A stretch of 64,000 nucleotides of DNA, taken from assembly GCA_008508345.1 (NCBI GenBank), contig QNGE01000758.1, positions 98,616 to 162,615 of the forward strand, given 5' to 3'. Positions 46,881 through 60,765 of this stretch are shown piece by piece (the first letter of the stretch is position 1; the number at the start of each line of letters is the position of its first letter). The translations under genes were made by a program, and so were the position numbers. The notes below the pieces were generated by a model. That model had not been told where the DNA came from, did not search any database, and saw nothing but the letters and a program-made list of their open reading frames with translations. The stretch comes from Paragonimus westermani (lineage: Eukaryota > Platyhelminthes > Trematoda > Plagiorchiida > Troglotrematidae).

Positions 46881-48790
46881 TGACTCAGGATCATGGTCCA
46901 CTTGCTTATTGTCATTAGAGTGGAATTACGATTGACCTCAAAAATTCGACACTTTTTTAGAGTATTGTGGCTATTGTTATCACCTTGAAGACTTCAGCTT
47001 ACCACGTGTTTCTGTTTGGCCTATAATGGAGTGAGTTACTTCGACTCGACTTCTCGTAACGAACTTTAAGGTTTCATGATTGTTCACCCGATTGGTTGCG
47101 CATTTCTAAGCAAGCTTTATACTTGAGATTTTGCTGCGCTCTATCCGTTTCACACTGAATTGATCGGTTTGATGTCGTAATACGAGTCTGGACAGATTAA
47201 GCATGTCTCAGTTGCTGCATGTTAGATGGTTTCCACTACATGCATATGATCATGTTGCCGCGTAAGCAGCAGTATCAAGAATAGGAAAGCTTTCATAACC
47301 AAACAGGTTTTTCTTCTATCCCTATTTTGATGTTGTAATCGGTTGGCTACTTACCGGTCCCTTCCGTCTATATCAAGAAATGTCTTCTTATCCTGTGTCA
47401 CCGCATGGTGTCGTCAATATAATGTAGCTATTGCAATGAACGCTGGACGCATCGTGTGACAAAATGGGTGTGAAATACCGAGTTGGATACGATGACACTG
47501 TCGTTTAGGGATATAACGAAGATATTCCTGTTTGACGAGCTTAAGTTTTAAGTTGGGGTTAGCGAAAACAATATAAGGATTGTATTTTCCAGAAAGTTTG
47601 GTCATTTCTGGTGCAACCTGTTTTCACTCGGAGGTTACAAGCGAGAAATTGCATTTGTAGGTGTTCGCTGTTTGTGTGCGTTGTGCCTGTTTGCAACCAG
47701 GGTCGTAATCAATATATCGGCCCGATGTGAATAATGTATAAGCTGCTATGAGATGTGGTAGTTCATATTAATATGCACCATTTGACCCGGTAAGGGACAA
47801 TATGTGAAATTTTTATCGAGAAGAAAACGCCGTTTAGGTCGTTATTTAAAAAAATCAATAGGACAGACAATCCTGGTGGCGGGTGAACTTATCGCCAGCA
47901 GTAAGAAGACGAAAAAGCAACGGTGTTGGTAAATCATACTGGCAATACACCGGTTGGTAGGATACACAACGGTTTTTGCATATATGAGACAAATGGTTAA
48001 CTGCATAATTGGTATGTATATGCGGTTCCAGTTTACTACATCATTAAATGATAACCGAATTTATGTTTTATATGCTGGTTTAGTGAACACTAAACCAGTC
48101 ACAATTTGCAATCCACTTGTTCGATCTTTAATTCACTGGTTGCGTCATAGTTCAACCTTGTACGCAAACTTAAGCTCTCAACTACAGATTATTGGTCTCG
48201 GAGACCTTTGCTCGAAAGACGAACACAAAAATTTTCTTCTTACGAATCAAACCCTCAACGGACAACGCAGTTAAAGGATACAGGTTTTATCGGTCGGTGA
48301 CACTACTTTCAACGTTTAATCAGATTCGTGTTATCGGCCCATCACCCGAGCACCAACGCAGTTCAGTCTACCCAAGAACGGACTATTGGGTCGCGGTCAC
48401 ATTCCGCGATGAGTCTTAGTGTGTCTCCTGACCTCTTCTGCTACCGTTTTCTGGTATGCTGTACTGACCTGTGGGTCTATGTTGACTAGGACATCGGAAC
48501 AACCAGGTTCGATTATTTCGGATGAGCTCAAGGGCAGTGGCCAGATGAAAGGCAGCTGCACTCGTAGGGTTGTATGCCACACTACTAACTGAGTGGGAGA
48601 GCTAAAGTAGTGAGGCACGGTGCTGTGGGCGTACGGCAGAACCATTTTTACAGTTGCTGTACACATGCCCTCTGAATGAGAAAAGGAGAGTTAGATAAGG
48701 TACCTTCAAACAACGAACACTCCGGTCGTTCACTGATCGACCGTGACCACCGGTGTGTTATTCTTAACAGTCAAAAAACCTAAGGTTCTC
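46881..48790. other. no recognised gene
   Basis: Short frames only (for example 47954-48274 + and 48397-48666 -), without family resemblance. Confidence 0.4.
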
Positions 48791-49029
48791 CTCAGAAGCT
48801 TGTAACTTTGAACAGTTCTACTGCGCAGAGCGTTAATCGGAAGTCACTGTCATTCATTGCACTCTTGAGTGGCGTTATTCCTTACTGCCAGGTGATTCGG
48901 ACTCTTGAATCACTGGCTGTGAGTGGAGTGCCCAGAAAACCGCATTGTTGTCTTGCATGCAAGGTTTTTGACTCAAGCTCCATATTGGGTCTCTCAAGCC
49001 ACCCCAGGCTATGTCCGCACGCTGTGAAT

Positions 49030-50310
49030 CGATGCAGCACCGGATGTCCGAAAGATTTCATTGATCGTGATAGAACTGAGTCACTACAACATCATTGCTG
49101 CAGCCTTAAGTGAGGCGATATTTGCAGACCAAGATAACCTCCGAGATGCAGGCCCTGGTTAAAACCTCTTCTTAATCGACCCCCCGATAGATATTGTTAG
49201 GAGCACGCTTTGTAATCGCTAACTGCGTCACTTCTGTGATGACAGGCGAATCGCACAGCATCAGCGCTCAGTTCATGTTAGTGCGCCTAAGATTCGGTCT
49301 AGGTAAGCCTTGGTATTTTTGTTTCAGTTATGTATCATATCGGTGATGAAGAGGACCAGTACAATGGTCAGCTCTACCCACATCCCACTCGACACCGGCG
49401 GTTATACGGTTGATTCCTTTGATCGAGGTTAATGCGCGGTTTCGTGCGACTCCACAGCCTGACCAGAAATCTTCACACCTCGCGACTCTGAAGCAGTCAC
49501 TGGGGACGCTGACCGTCTGCTTCACATATGTTCTGTTCAGACTTTCACTATCGTAAACACTGGAGATCAGCTGCGAAGAATATTAAGAACTAAACTCACT
49601 CACAAAGAGGTCATTTGCTTGATTGTGTGAGCATGTGGCAACTCAACATTCGTGGAGTACGTATCACTCGACTGTACCGTAAAGCACAACCTAGTCGTGA
49701 CGAAGATTTCTGTTCAGTTTGCGAGTCCGTCTGTTGTAGAACAGCCATACAATGAGGGAATCTGGATGTTAAGTGATCGTAGAGTTCAAACAGGAGGACG
49801 GACTTTTAACTTCCAGCTGTCATTCATCTCAAAGACACGTAGCACCCACTATCATTGACGGTAGATGGCAGCATCTTAACGAGCAGATCTCAAAGGCCGC
49901 CATCGGTATTCAATGACAAAGTTTCCCAGACAGGTTTAGCGACAATGATGGAATCATCCCGAGCTTAATACGAGAGAATACTAAAGCATACGCAGTTTCC
50001 ACAACTGGCCCAAATCGTGAATACAAAAGCACTAAATTCCGGAGCGTTCTCCATCAACTTGTCGAACGGCTTTGAGGAAGCAATGACGATTGGCGGAAAA
50101 AATAAAGCGAGTTAATGCAGAGCCAACTACATACAGTATTCTATGATTCGTTTAAGGGAGTATTTGTCCGTCAGTTCGATCTACTGAAGTGCCGATTGAC
50201 GTAGACTCTGTCGCTTCGTGCACACAACTAGAGAACAGTGTGAAAGCCTGGTGGAGACACTTCGATAACCCACTAGACCGGCCGGCACGAATATGAAAGT
50301 GCGCTGAGCT
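49030..50310 (+). mobile_element. LINE-B endonuclease and linker fragment (decayed)
   Basis: One plus frame at about 49022-49105 reads PDVRKISLIVIELSHYN then IIAAALSEAIFADQDNLRDA. This aligns with the ARELxRYxIDIAALSETRFxxxGxLxE start of RTE-type endonucleases, with the catalytic ET pair changed to EA. A further frame reads GARFVIANCVTS around 49198-49235, matching the GVGFAI box. At about 50190-50260 another frame reads VHTTREQCESLVETLR, like the NREQCLERWAEHF linker before RT. RT itself is missing or unrecognisable. Confidence 0.6.
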
Positions 50311-53300
50311 TAGTTACGATCCATCTTAGTATATACTTGACCGTAATACTAACGGTTATTCTTCATAAGCCATAAGACATTGTCCAAGTTGAATACCGCA
50401 CGGATAGTGAATTTACAATATTTAGACGCTCCAAGACTTGTGCAAGTCGGCCATTTACATACTATGGTTTGCAAATGATAGTGCGTTTTTCGTGCACAGT
50501 GAGCAATAAGTACGGCGACTGGCCACAGCTCTTGTGATCACTGCATCCAAAGTCGGGCAAAGCCTTTTCTTTCTTTCAACCTTCTCCAGGCTGAGCTACG
50601 ATTCAGACCGTATACATCGGACCAGTGTGAATGATGGCTCAAATTACTACTCGGATAGCAATCTGTTAATGGGTCTCTTCATGAACGGCAGATTACAAGG
50701 TCTCGTATACAATGAAAGGGTTGCTTCGGATGTCTTAAAAGACGTGTCCAGAAGAATCGTAATCTTCAGATGAAAATTAAGCTGCCTGCCTACCGGTTGG
50801 TTGTGCTGTTCGTGGTGCTGTGCGACGGTGAAACTTGAGCATTGTCAACGAAACACGCAGTGTCTGAGTCATATCCATTTACAATTTCTGGGCACATTTT
50901 CGGTATTCATTGGTCGGGCATGTTTCCGAACACGGAAGTGCTTCGGCAAATAGATTAGTGTATGGATTGATCGATTAATTTATGGGCTTAATACGTTTGA
51001 TTATTCTTGACTTTTACTGCTATTACGTGTGGCAACTGATGAGAACATACGATGTGGTACTACCAGCTTGAAAAATCGGTCTTCCTATTTCTTTATTCAA
51101 GTTGGTAACCGGGATAAGTGTTTTATAGACGTGGAGGGGTCTGAACCCATTCTGGTGCTCAGCTAACTTCGTTGACTAAAGCTCATACGTCGGATAACTG
51201 ACGAATATATCCAGAAGCGGATGCCATACAAAAAGTTAACTCATATCAGCGAAGTCCTGGACAGCAGAAACAGCAATACAACGAAGTTATTCATGTCCTT
51301 CACGGTTCGATGTAGATTTCAGATCGCGGGAAGACACTGTCTTGAACCGGACCGTTTATGTGAGTGTGATTCGGACGACGTCCGAAAACTCACTCAGTGA
51401 TAACTGTGTAACTATGATTTCAAGCCCATGGTACACTAAGGAACTATGGACGTCTGGTTGAATGCGCTGGCCGGCTCGAATTATTAAGCCATCGGCGTAC
51501 TCGTGGTATCGTAGCAACCAGCAATCATAATCTTGAGGTAAACTACTTGCTTTCTCTCTCAGAAACCTGATTCATGACGGTCCACAACCCCTTTTTATGT
51601 TCAGCTTTGCCAGTGCACTGCGTCCTAAAGGTTTTGCCTTGTTTCTCACGAAAAACTCAATTCCGTTTCTGCCTGTCATTCCATATAAAATGCAGAAATC
51701 TATATGGAAACACCTCTTTCCTCATACGCAGAATATTTATTCATCTCTCCAGCTCAATTGTCATCATTTACAAGTCACTACATTGTCTGTGAGAGGCGAG
51801 AGTTCCACTTTTACTTCAGTTTGCCATCTGGCTAACCAGTGGTGGCCGACTGGACTACACAGGTGTCCATTCATACGCCTCTTATCCCTATTTCTGAGGG
51901 TCCACAGTGGATACTGAGTGCAAAGATGGAATCTCAATTGATGCAGTGCGGACCACTTTTAGCGGTGTATTTTCACAGGTGTCCTTTGACTTCGGTAACC
52001 GTGACAGGCAGATCCGAATAGAAATGCCGTCAACGTTGTATGTATATTAACGACATCGCAAATACCAACACCCATGTAGCGGAATTGCTGACACCCAGCT
52101 GTCAAGAGTGAAAGACCTACGCGTTGATCTGACAACCAAGGGCTCTGATCAACTCGGTAGGAATCGGTAACTAATTCTCATCTGGTTGTGCGTAGTTTGT
52201 GCGCGCGAATCACAGCGTTGAACATCGGCGTATTACTGCATCGAAATTTCCATACACAGGCTAAATGAAACAGTTAGAAATCCCGTGTATCCTCCATCAA
52301 TCTCAGTCGTGCTGTCTTTGGGGTCCGAAATAACGGATAATGAGCTTTGTTTTCACTGGTACTTAAATCTACCAGCAAAAATGTGTTGATATTTATTCCG
52401 AATTTTGTCAGCTGAAAGGATACCACGGAATCAATTATGGTGAACTCTGAATATAAATAATGGTTTACTGTTCTTTGGGCCCCTACATTCTCGTCTCATC
52501 TATCATTGTAGTTTTTTGTTTGGTTATATCATTCGACGTCCCATTTTTAGAACCATTACAACAGCGCTATAATCGACAAAATGTACTTCGGGTAACACTA
52601 TTGCAAATGCAGTGTGGAAGTAACGTTACGTTACTTTTGATACTAAGGCCACTTATACCGAAATTCTACTGAATGGAGCATCATCATTGTAGACCGGCTT
52701 GACTGTACTACTCAGCAACCGGGAACCACATCAAATTTATCCTACTACTGGTCGCCCTAAAGATACCCAAACGAGTAGGTGTTTTTTTTCGGCTGTTCTT
52801 TATATAAACTGGGCGTGATAATCCTCGAGGTAACAACTTTTATTTCGCTCTATTCTGTTACTCAGCCTGAGGATTATTTGATCCTGATCACCAATTACAG
52901 TAATTCTTCTCGCACTTGACAGTGCATTTATTCAAGTGCTGAATGTTTCCTCAATAGAGTCTGCTCAGTAGCTGGAGGAGAAAAAGTGGATGTGGAAAGC
53001 GACATACTACTTGGCAATTCGTACCCTAGAAATTCTTCTGTGTGTGTGTGCTTCATAATCAGCGGGTCGCCACAAGATTCTGAATATTTTACAGACCAGG
53101 CTGAGCTATTGCACCAAACACTCGTACGCATGCGCGCGAACTCCCGTGAATCATGGACTTGCTACCATTTATGTGATACTCCATCTGGTTGAAACCAACT
53201 TGGTAAGACTTTTGCCGAGCGATGTGTCCAGGTTTGATTTAGTTCAACCAATAGTAAGTGGGCTTGAATGGCAATGGGTAACACGTTCCATCATCTTTGG

Positions 53301-54828
53301 ATACCGACACTTGAATTCGTCGTAAACACTTTGTGCACTGAAGGCAGAAGAATTCGACAGGACTGCTCTACTTCCTGAGCGTCTGTATGTTTCACCATTC
53401 ACGCAGTGTTCAATACTTACCATCTTGTCGAAGCGAACCTCCAGGTTTTATTTCGAGATGAACAGTGAAATAATCCAATTCTGGTCACAGAGTTCTGCAA
53501 ACGAGTGTACACCAGTTATCATGATAAACTGCTAACCAAGGGCCTACCTACTATAGATGGAACCTGTATGAAGCACCAGACCTGATCACTTCGTTCAATG
53601 TTGTTCTAATCAAACTTTCCCGAGCGCAGTAAGGAATCCTAAATAGAACAGCGAGGTGCTCTTATTTCGTGAATGTTTAAGTAAGTGCGCACGTACCTTC
53701 AGTTTTAAACTTCTCACTCTAGTCGGCAAACTGTTTAGGAACTTGCGTGTCACTCAATGTAATCGCATCCTAGTGGCTGAACCAATTTCCTTAATATACA
53801 GCCTGAATCGATAATGTTTAGTTCACTAGCATTCAAAGCCACTACTAATCAAGAGTGTTGGAAATCTTCCGTCATAAGCTTTTAAAAAATTTGATCGTAG
53901 TCGTCAAAAGTGATAGTTAAAACGCTAACGAATACTTGATACAATCGAACCGTATTATACGGAATTCATTAAATCCAGCGGAAATCTGTTATTCCCAGTC
54001 ATCCGTTGGTCTAAGTATGCACGTTTTTGTTGTAATAGGATTTCGTTATGCCCGTTCTCTTTGTAAACCTGTTTGGTGACATGCGTCCGATGTTTGCTAC
54101 CTCAGCTGTCACACGCTTTCAACAGTGACATGGAAACCAGGCCTACCAGTGAAACCATGATACAGCCTATGACTGGGTAATAATCCTGTCGATATCGTTG
54201 TAAAGGTAGCACTCATGTGTTAAGTAATGCTGTGGAACACCAACTGGTCAGATATTGTCAGCTTCCAACCAAACAACGAGGTCGCTGTACGGAGACCAAA
54301 TCTGTTGTCGGAATCTTCTCACTGAAACTGAATTAACAGTGAAATGAGCAACTGTTTTACGTGAATCCTTCGCGAGCTGATACAGCTACGGATTGTTTGT
54401 CCAAATATGGCGCGATACCGCCGTGACAACGTTCATCTCAACGCTCTACCCGAATCGCATGGGACCAACATGACTACTGAAATTACGATCACTGAATATG
54501 ACCGTGACAAGTCAAACTTCAGAGAGAGAAGAGTGAGTCGGCAGTCGTGAGTAAGCACGCAGCATGTGTACTGGAGGGTTAACGTGGGTGTGTGACAGTG
54601 TGGATGGGAAATTGATCAAGCACCAACATATCTGTACCGTGACTGTACCCGATTTAGTCATGAGGCGAAACGCGTAGCAAACAGCACATTTATACGGGCT
54701 CGCTGGAGGCAGAACATCAGTAGGGTGAGTGATGGTAATTATTAATATCAGGTTAGTCAGACTCCTGAGGTCTAATTATCTAATACCAGTAACTTGGGTT
54801 ATAAGCGTTTTTGAAGAAATCGATACTC
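50311..54828. other. no recognised gene
   Basis: Short frames on both strands, at most about 106 codons. None resembles a known protein. A TG-rich microsatellite lies near 53039-53050. Confidence 0.4.
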
Positions 54829-54899
54829 CTACCTAACAGATCGTTCCGGGCTATTGACACAAGGTTCAGTGTTTTGACCAGATGTTTTTGTCAGTATAA

Positions 54900-56000
54900 C
54901 GGGAGTGAGTGTAAGCGGATTGCAATGACGTCTGCGATGGCTAGTAGACGACCTTTGACCCACTTCGATTGTCCTCCACAGACTCGATAGATCAACTTGA
55001 ACGAATCGGCCGGGTTGATCAAATATTTTGATCCAACTAAGTGTGCAGCGACTGCCGAAGAGCAAGCCTTTATCGGTCCTCAAGCTAGCCATGCGGGATG
55101 ATGCTCCCGGGTGCGTCCAAATAATCGCCTTGTTGTGCGGCTTATGTAGCTTGTTCCACAGGAATGAACGAAACGCAGGGAAGTAACACGTGCAGGCAAT
55201 ACATCTTTTCAAATGAGGACGCAAGACTGGTGTGCAGAAAAATCGAACACGCTGTTGAGCCGCAAAATTGGTTCTATTAAATAATACGTTGAATCTCTTG
55301 GTTATATTTACAGCATTGCTATCACATTCGAATGACACCGAAGTGTAGACAGGTTTTTTGTTTACAATTTGCGGTATATCTACCTTTGTGGTAATTACCC
55401 TATTATTACAGATAAACTGTCCTCGAGAGCCACTTTCAAGGAGCGTGTTAAATATAAACTGTTTTCCCTCACCTATACTGTCATTTGAACATATTTTCAC
55501 GGCTCTATCCAGTAAACACCGGACCAAGTTCTTCGTTTGTTTTAAAGGTACAAAGCTATTGAAATTGGCATGTTGTCCTGACCAGGTTGTTTCACGATAC
55601 ACTTTGCGTTGTATTGCACAATTCTCACGGTGTAAACTAAACACGTCTAAAAACGCTCTACCTACGGATGATCCGAGTTCCAAAGGGAAGTGGATATTTT
55701 TGTTGGCACAGCTGAACTCTGTCAGTGTTTCACTGAGGCACTTAGATTCACCTGCCATGCAAATCATACTGTCTGCATAACGTTCACAAAAAGCCAATGA
55801 TTTTCTAGTTTGTTAATAGACCACTTTCAAGCTTTGCCATGAAAATATCGACCAATGAAGGGCCTCACCGTGACTTCATTGCTAATCCGTCTTTTTGGCG
55901 ATATAATTATAACGGAAAACCTAAACTAAATGTTGTAAGTGCAGCGGTGCAACAGCTGCTTAGCTCATCTACCAGTGTTAAAATACCACTCTGAAGCGTA
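54900..56000 (-). mobile_element. Penelope-like element: RT palm to GIY-YIG endonuclease (broken)
   Basis: Minus-strand order: a decayed segment with LYRQKDGLAM, GPSLVDIFMAKLESG (55840-55905, with internal stops), matching GLAMGSPLGPxLADIFM. An open frame of about 320 codons (54829-55797) follows. It starts with RYADSM, where YADD has lost its second Asp, then GRAFLDVFSLHREN and VYRETTWSGQHANFNSFVP, then NLVRCLLDRAVKIC and FFCTPVLRPHLK, the usual thumb region. After about 55175 the true frame shifts. A neighbouring frame reads SCGTSYISRTTRRLFGRTRE, AHLVGSKYLINPADSFKLIY, a GIY-YIG nuclease as expected C-terminal to RT in Penelope-like elements. It is not active: palm residue lost, stops and frameshift. 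Confidence 0.82.
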
Positions 56001-56009
56001 ATAATTAGG

Positions 56010-59000
56010 AACAGGGTATGTAACGCTTCACCGGTCTACGTAAGCGCGATCGGTAGCGGTGGTTTGCACACGGTGCCTATCCAGGTTCACGTAACTCGAG
56101 AGACATTCCAATGCAATTTGGGCACCTGTGACCACAGAACATGTGCCTTCGATTAACACCTTCTGTCCTCTTACTGGAAGGTTCAGGGTCCAATTTACCT
56201 TGTTTGATTATCTGAGGTTCCCATCTTTGCTAACACTGCCCGCGTCGATCATCGCATGGGTGTCATGGTTGCACTTTGAGTTGTCTATGGAGTTGCGGTC
56301 AGTTAACCTATTACAGTCCACTGCCACGTTTTGGCGGCCACTGAATCGATTGTAATCGGATTGCGCAACTTTGGCCTATACTTCCACAAGAGATTTATTC
56401 AGTCATTGCAACTTCCGCTGTCAAAGATCAGTTACAGCTACTGCATGCACATAATCACTTGATCCTGACCGTGTGACGTAGCACACAGTCAACGTCCTGT
56501 TCAATTCCAGCCGATCACGTGGTTGCTGATGTCACATGCTAACTATCTTCTCACGGATTCTGTCACTACTCTCACTGTACGTTTTGACAGCATGTGTAAT
56601 CGTTTTATTTTGAGAAAGTATGTTCTTCAGTTTCTACTGATCACCATCTCAGACGGAAAACAAACGAGGGAAAATAGTTTGGTCTTGATCGAGCAGTTCA
56701 TATGCTGACGATGAGTGTACCACGCCGCATTGTTCAACACGGGCAGCCGACGGTTGAAAGCAAACTCACGGTAGCCAGACAAGGATGTGGAATTTTGTCT
56801 GAAATAATGCGGGCTTAATAATTTTGTCAGTGATTATGCTTAGATTATTTTTTTAAGACTCAAACCACGGATGATGAGATCGTAAAGTTCCAACCCATTT
56901 TCTAAAGTTGTCCAGATAATAGTCCACGCTTGATTTAAATTGGCACCACCTTGTAATGCTTGGACACTCATGCTATCCTTAATCGCCCGTTCTAGAATTC
57001 CCAGAAATTATACTTTCTCTTCTATTTCCCGAAGTGAATTCACAGCTCTGTTTCTCTTCACCTAGGTTTTGATCAGTTACCAAATGCATTCGTCAACGCA
57101 TTCAAACCACTGAAATTTTTGTGAATCAGGAATGTTAATGAAATCCATGGGCAAGTTTAAATGAGAAGTGTTTTCAGGATGACTAGTTTTCATTCCTCGA
57201 AGTTTATGGGATTAAAACCAACTTGAACGACACGTTTCTCTATTCTGTGTGATTACGTAGGAGTGCAATGAGCCTGAACGAGGTCGGTGGATTTCACTTA
57301 CGCGACTGATCCCTGTGGGCTCGGTATTACAAATGACGAAGTACCGATTACCGTAGCTGGTTTATACAAGTCGACCCATCGCATCTAAAGACCATAGTTC
57401 CCTACGTTCACTGGTGGATTACATGAGGATTAAGTGAGTCCTGAAGCCGACAAGTTTGTGCGTCAGTGTGTGGTTGGTGATACAATTTTTCAGTCTTCGT
57501 TAATAGATAATTCGCTTTAGCTTTTCGTAAGTTCTGTAACGCCTGGTGTGAACCATCCGACAACATCTCGTCACGTGTTTCTCCAATCACTCCGGGAAGT
57601 ACCGATAAATTTGATTCTTCATGCAACTTCAGCATTCAGTTACCAATACTGCTACACTAAGAGTCTGACGATTGTGCCTTCATTTTTGGATATTCTCGGT
57701 CTGAGCGCAAATTAGGTTCGACGGAAAACAAAACAAACCATAGCGAGACGTAAGGTGAGTATTTTTTTATACTTCACACCTGTTGTTGCATGTAAATAAG
57801 TATGTTTTGTGGTAAAAGTCTATTTCATTCACCACTTATCCGAACGCTGACATAATAAGAGAGCTAACAGGAGGCTAATCCAAATGCCAGGTTAAAGATG
57901 CCACGTCAGAATTGGACGAAGTCTCAGCGTTACGCCCTCCGTTATTCACTAAGTTCTTTGTTCTTTATCGTACCAATCAGCTTACGGTTTGTGACTGTAA
58001 GTGCCAACACGATCAACCAATGACAGACTGTGATTTCCTTAATACTGTTGCATATACATAAATTCGGCCCCTTGACTCGTAAATCAAAACTGCTTACTGC
58101 AACCAGTACGAGGTCTTCCCCTTATTACTTGCATGGAAGGTTTCAATTCGAGTACGATTTCTAGGGTTATTCGATGTCCTTAATTTCCAGTATTGCAGTT
58201 TTACTACTAGTTTGACCTCCAAGACGAGTAATGTGGAGGAAATTTCGTGTTACTTCTGCGTGGTTAAGGACTGTTGCATTGTTAACGTATTGAGGGCAGC
58301 AAATTTCGGGAGCGTGGCAATCGAACTGCAACACAATCACCTGACGAGTGTCTAACTATGGATCCAGTACATATTACTTAATTATGATAAGCACTGAATG
58401 GAAATGCTCACTTTCTGTTATCTCCACATGAATTTAATTCCAACACACTATATCATACAAGGCTGATTTCTCACAGTTTCTACTCTCTACTCCTAACTAT
58501 TCTTTTCTGGTAGCCAAAAATGGTGTACACTACAATAATCACCTTGTAGGAAACGTTTGTCCCGTCTCCACTCTTTTTCTAGCCAGCGTTTTCTGGTTTA
58601 GAACGCTTCAGAGTCAAAACTGAAGGATTAGCACCTCACTGGTAACCGCCGATGGATTTTCAATCGTCTTGACATATCCTCCAGTTCACGGTAGTGGTTG
58701 TGTTTGAACGGCGTCAAGTTGAACCAGCTTTGATGCTTGAATAGAGCGACAGTTACGTACCACTGAAATAGAACTCTAACCAAACGGAACTCTAGCAATG
58801 CGCAGCTGGTTCTTTGCATACGTACACTCCGTTGGATATTTCTCTCTCAATTCTGCTTGTCGCTGTTGTTTTCGTTTTTCACCCCAGAACGATTTTTCAT
58901 TTTATGCGGTATTGAGCACATATGGCATCCATTACTGAACCAGATTGCTCGATTTCATGATTATGCCTAGTCACTACGTCGTAATGTTTCACACGTGGTC

Positions 59001-60340
59001 AACTAAGCATGACCGTAGAAACCTACACGAGTAAGCTAGTTCACGTGAACATTAAATATAATTCGGAGCGTGATTGCATCGCTGAAACCGAGTGGTTTGG
59101 TCATGGAGAGATCGGGGACGGCCTCGGTTAATATATCTACACAACATTTAATTGATTACTACAACGCAGCCCGATGGAAATTGTTAGGTTTCATTTGCAA
59201 ATTAGATGGCCTGTGTGGTCTGGTTCTGCGGTCGTTTACAGATTTTTAACCGTTAGTGAATGTAATTTATGTTATTGATGATAAACCATCTAAATAAATG
59301 GTCAACCATCTGATCTGAAATTCATTCGCATTTATTTTGACGACTGACGTGACTAAGTTTTGTGCTTTGCAACGTCTACTTGAAAAGTACTTCAAGAGTG
59401 ACTTTCGTGCACTCTGGTTGATCACAATCACACTGTAATCGGGAGCTTAGTTTCGTCTGGAAGGCAGTCTGAAGGCAGTTTCTGGAAAAGATATCCGTGC
59501 GTACTACTGAAGCCCGGCTGATTTTTTATAGTCTGAGGTATCTCAAATGTTGGTATGACATCCATCTTCCGCTAAGGGACAGTGTGACTAATGCGATTAT
59601 GTGCGCCCTGTTATCACACGGTTGGTAACTCTGACTTCCATGGGTTAATGATATTTGTGTGCTAGCCAGTATGAACAACCATTCTGTTTGGAGTGTTCTC
59701 ACCAATGATGACGTTTGGTTGTATGAGTTTGGAAACAGGTATTCTCGTCCTACACGAACTAGTTTCATTTAGTTGGCTAAGGTGGCTCGGGCATGTGCCA
59801 AGCACGTCGGTTCCGCGTCTATCACTTCGCACCTAGTTCTGTAGGTAGGTAGGGAAAGTGACACGGCCACAGGCTCATGGACAAAATAGTGAATTCATAT
59901 GAATGCAAAGGTTGCAATCAACCTTAAATGGTGTTCACTTTGTACTCAAAAATCCCCCACTACTTATCAGCGATTGGGAAAAATCAAAAATAATATGAAA
60001 CTGGCTAGCTTCTTTTTTCTTTTCATCACCGCGCATTTTGCCATGTTTGCCACCTTTTTTAAGTCTGTTTGTTCCATGGTTTTGAATCAACACTCAGACT
60101 GTCCTTAATATACGTGTTTATCAAACCATTTACAACCATACTCTGTTACACCATTCTGACCCAGGACTCTAATGGTTTCCTGAAGCAGTCACAATCAATC
60201 GATTCAAGTCAGGTCTTTGTGTTCTGAAGTAACTGTTCGTAAACTTGACCCTTCCCTGGACTTAGTGACCTATCCTAACCAACTGATTAATTACCCCTCC
60301 CCTAATCATTTGCGGTAAAACAAAACCCACCCATGTTATT
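56010..60340. other. no recognised gene
   Basis: Short frames only, without family resemblance. The left edge may hold further decayed Penelope RT. Confidence 0.4.
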
Positions 60341-60347
60341 GTAAATA

Positions 60348-60386
60348 TGGCACTGACGAGTGCATACGAAATGCTTGCATCTACCA
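60348..60386 (+). ncRNA. hammerhead-ribozyme-like motif
   Basis: Parts in order: stem I strand tggca (60348-60352); core CTGACGA (60353-60359), fitting CUGANGA; stem II gt-gcat-ac (60360-60367, two pairs with a four-base loop); core GAAA (60368-60371); stem III tgc-tt-gca (60372-60379); U-C cleavage dinucleotide (60380-60381); stem I return strand tacca (60382-60386). Stem I has four pairs and one c-a mismatch. All conserved core bases are present in the right order and spacing. Stem II and the stem III loop are very short. Minimal hammerheads of this type are known from Penelope-like elements and other retroelements, and hammerheads occur in schistosome SINEs. Activity is an inference. Confidence 0.5.
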
Positions 60387-60699
60387 GTTTTTCGTACTCT
60401 GTCTGCTCTGTTCAAACTGTTCAACGGAACCAACTGTTTCAGATCACCTCTTTGACAAGTTGTGTATGATCAAAGAATTGGATTCTAAGTATTTGGGTGA
60501 CATTCATTTTCGGTTCTAACCTGAGTGGACAGTGGTGAACAAAACTACAGTTTCATTTGCGTGCTCAGCAAAATCATTTATCTTAATCTGTTGAACAAAT
60601 CCGGATCATAGATTCTGGGACTGTTGTCAATAGAGAATAGCAGACAGTCTAAACCCCAGTTGCGTACGATTGCGAGAGAAGATTCGTAGCTGATAAGTG

Positions 60700-60765
60700 G
60701 ACGGTGTCTAACGTGAGACGGTTGAGCAAACAAGGAGGTCGGAGTTCGACCCACTTCCGGAAAAT
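60700..60765 (+). mobile_element. possible SINE B-box fragment
   Basis: GAGTTCGACCC at 60742-60752 is close to the pol III B box GGTTCRANNCC, preceded by caaggaggtcg. An A box about 40-60 bases upstream is only weakly visible. Confidence 0.28.
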
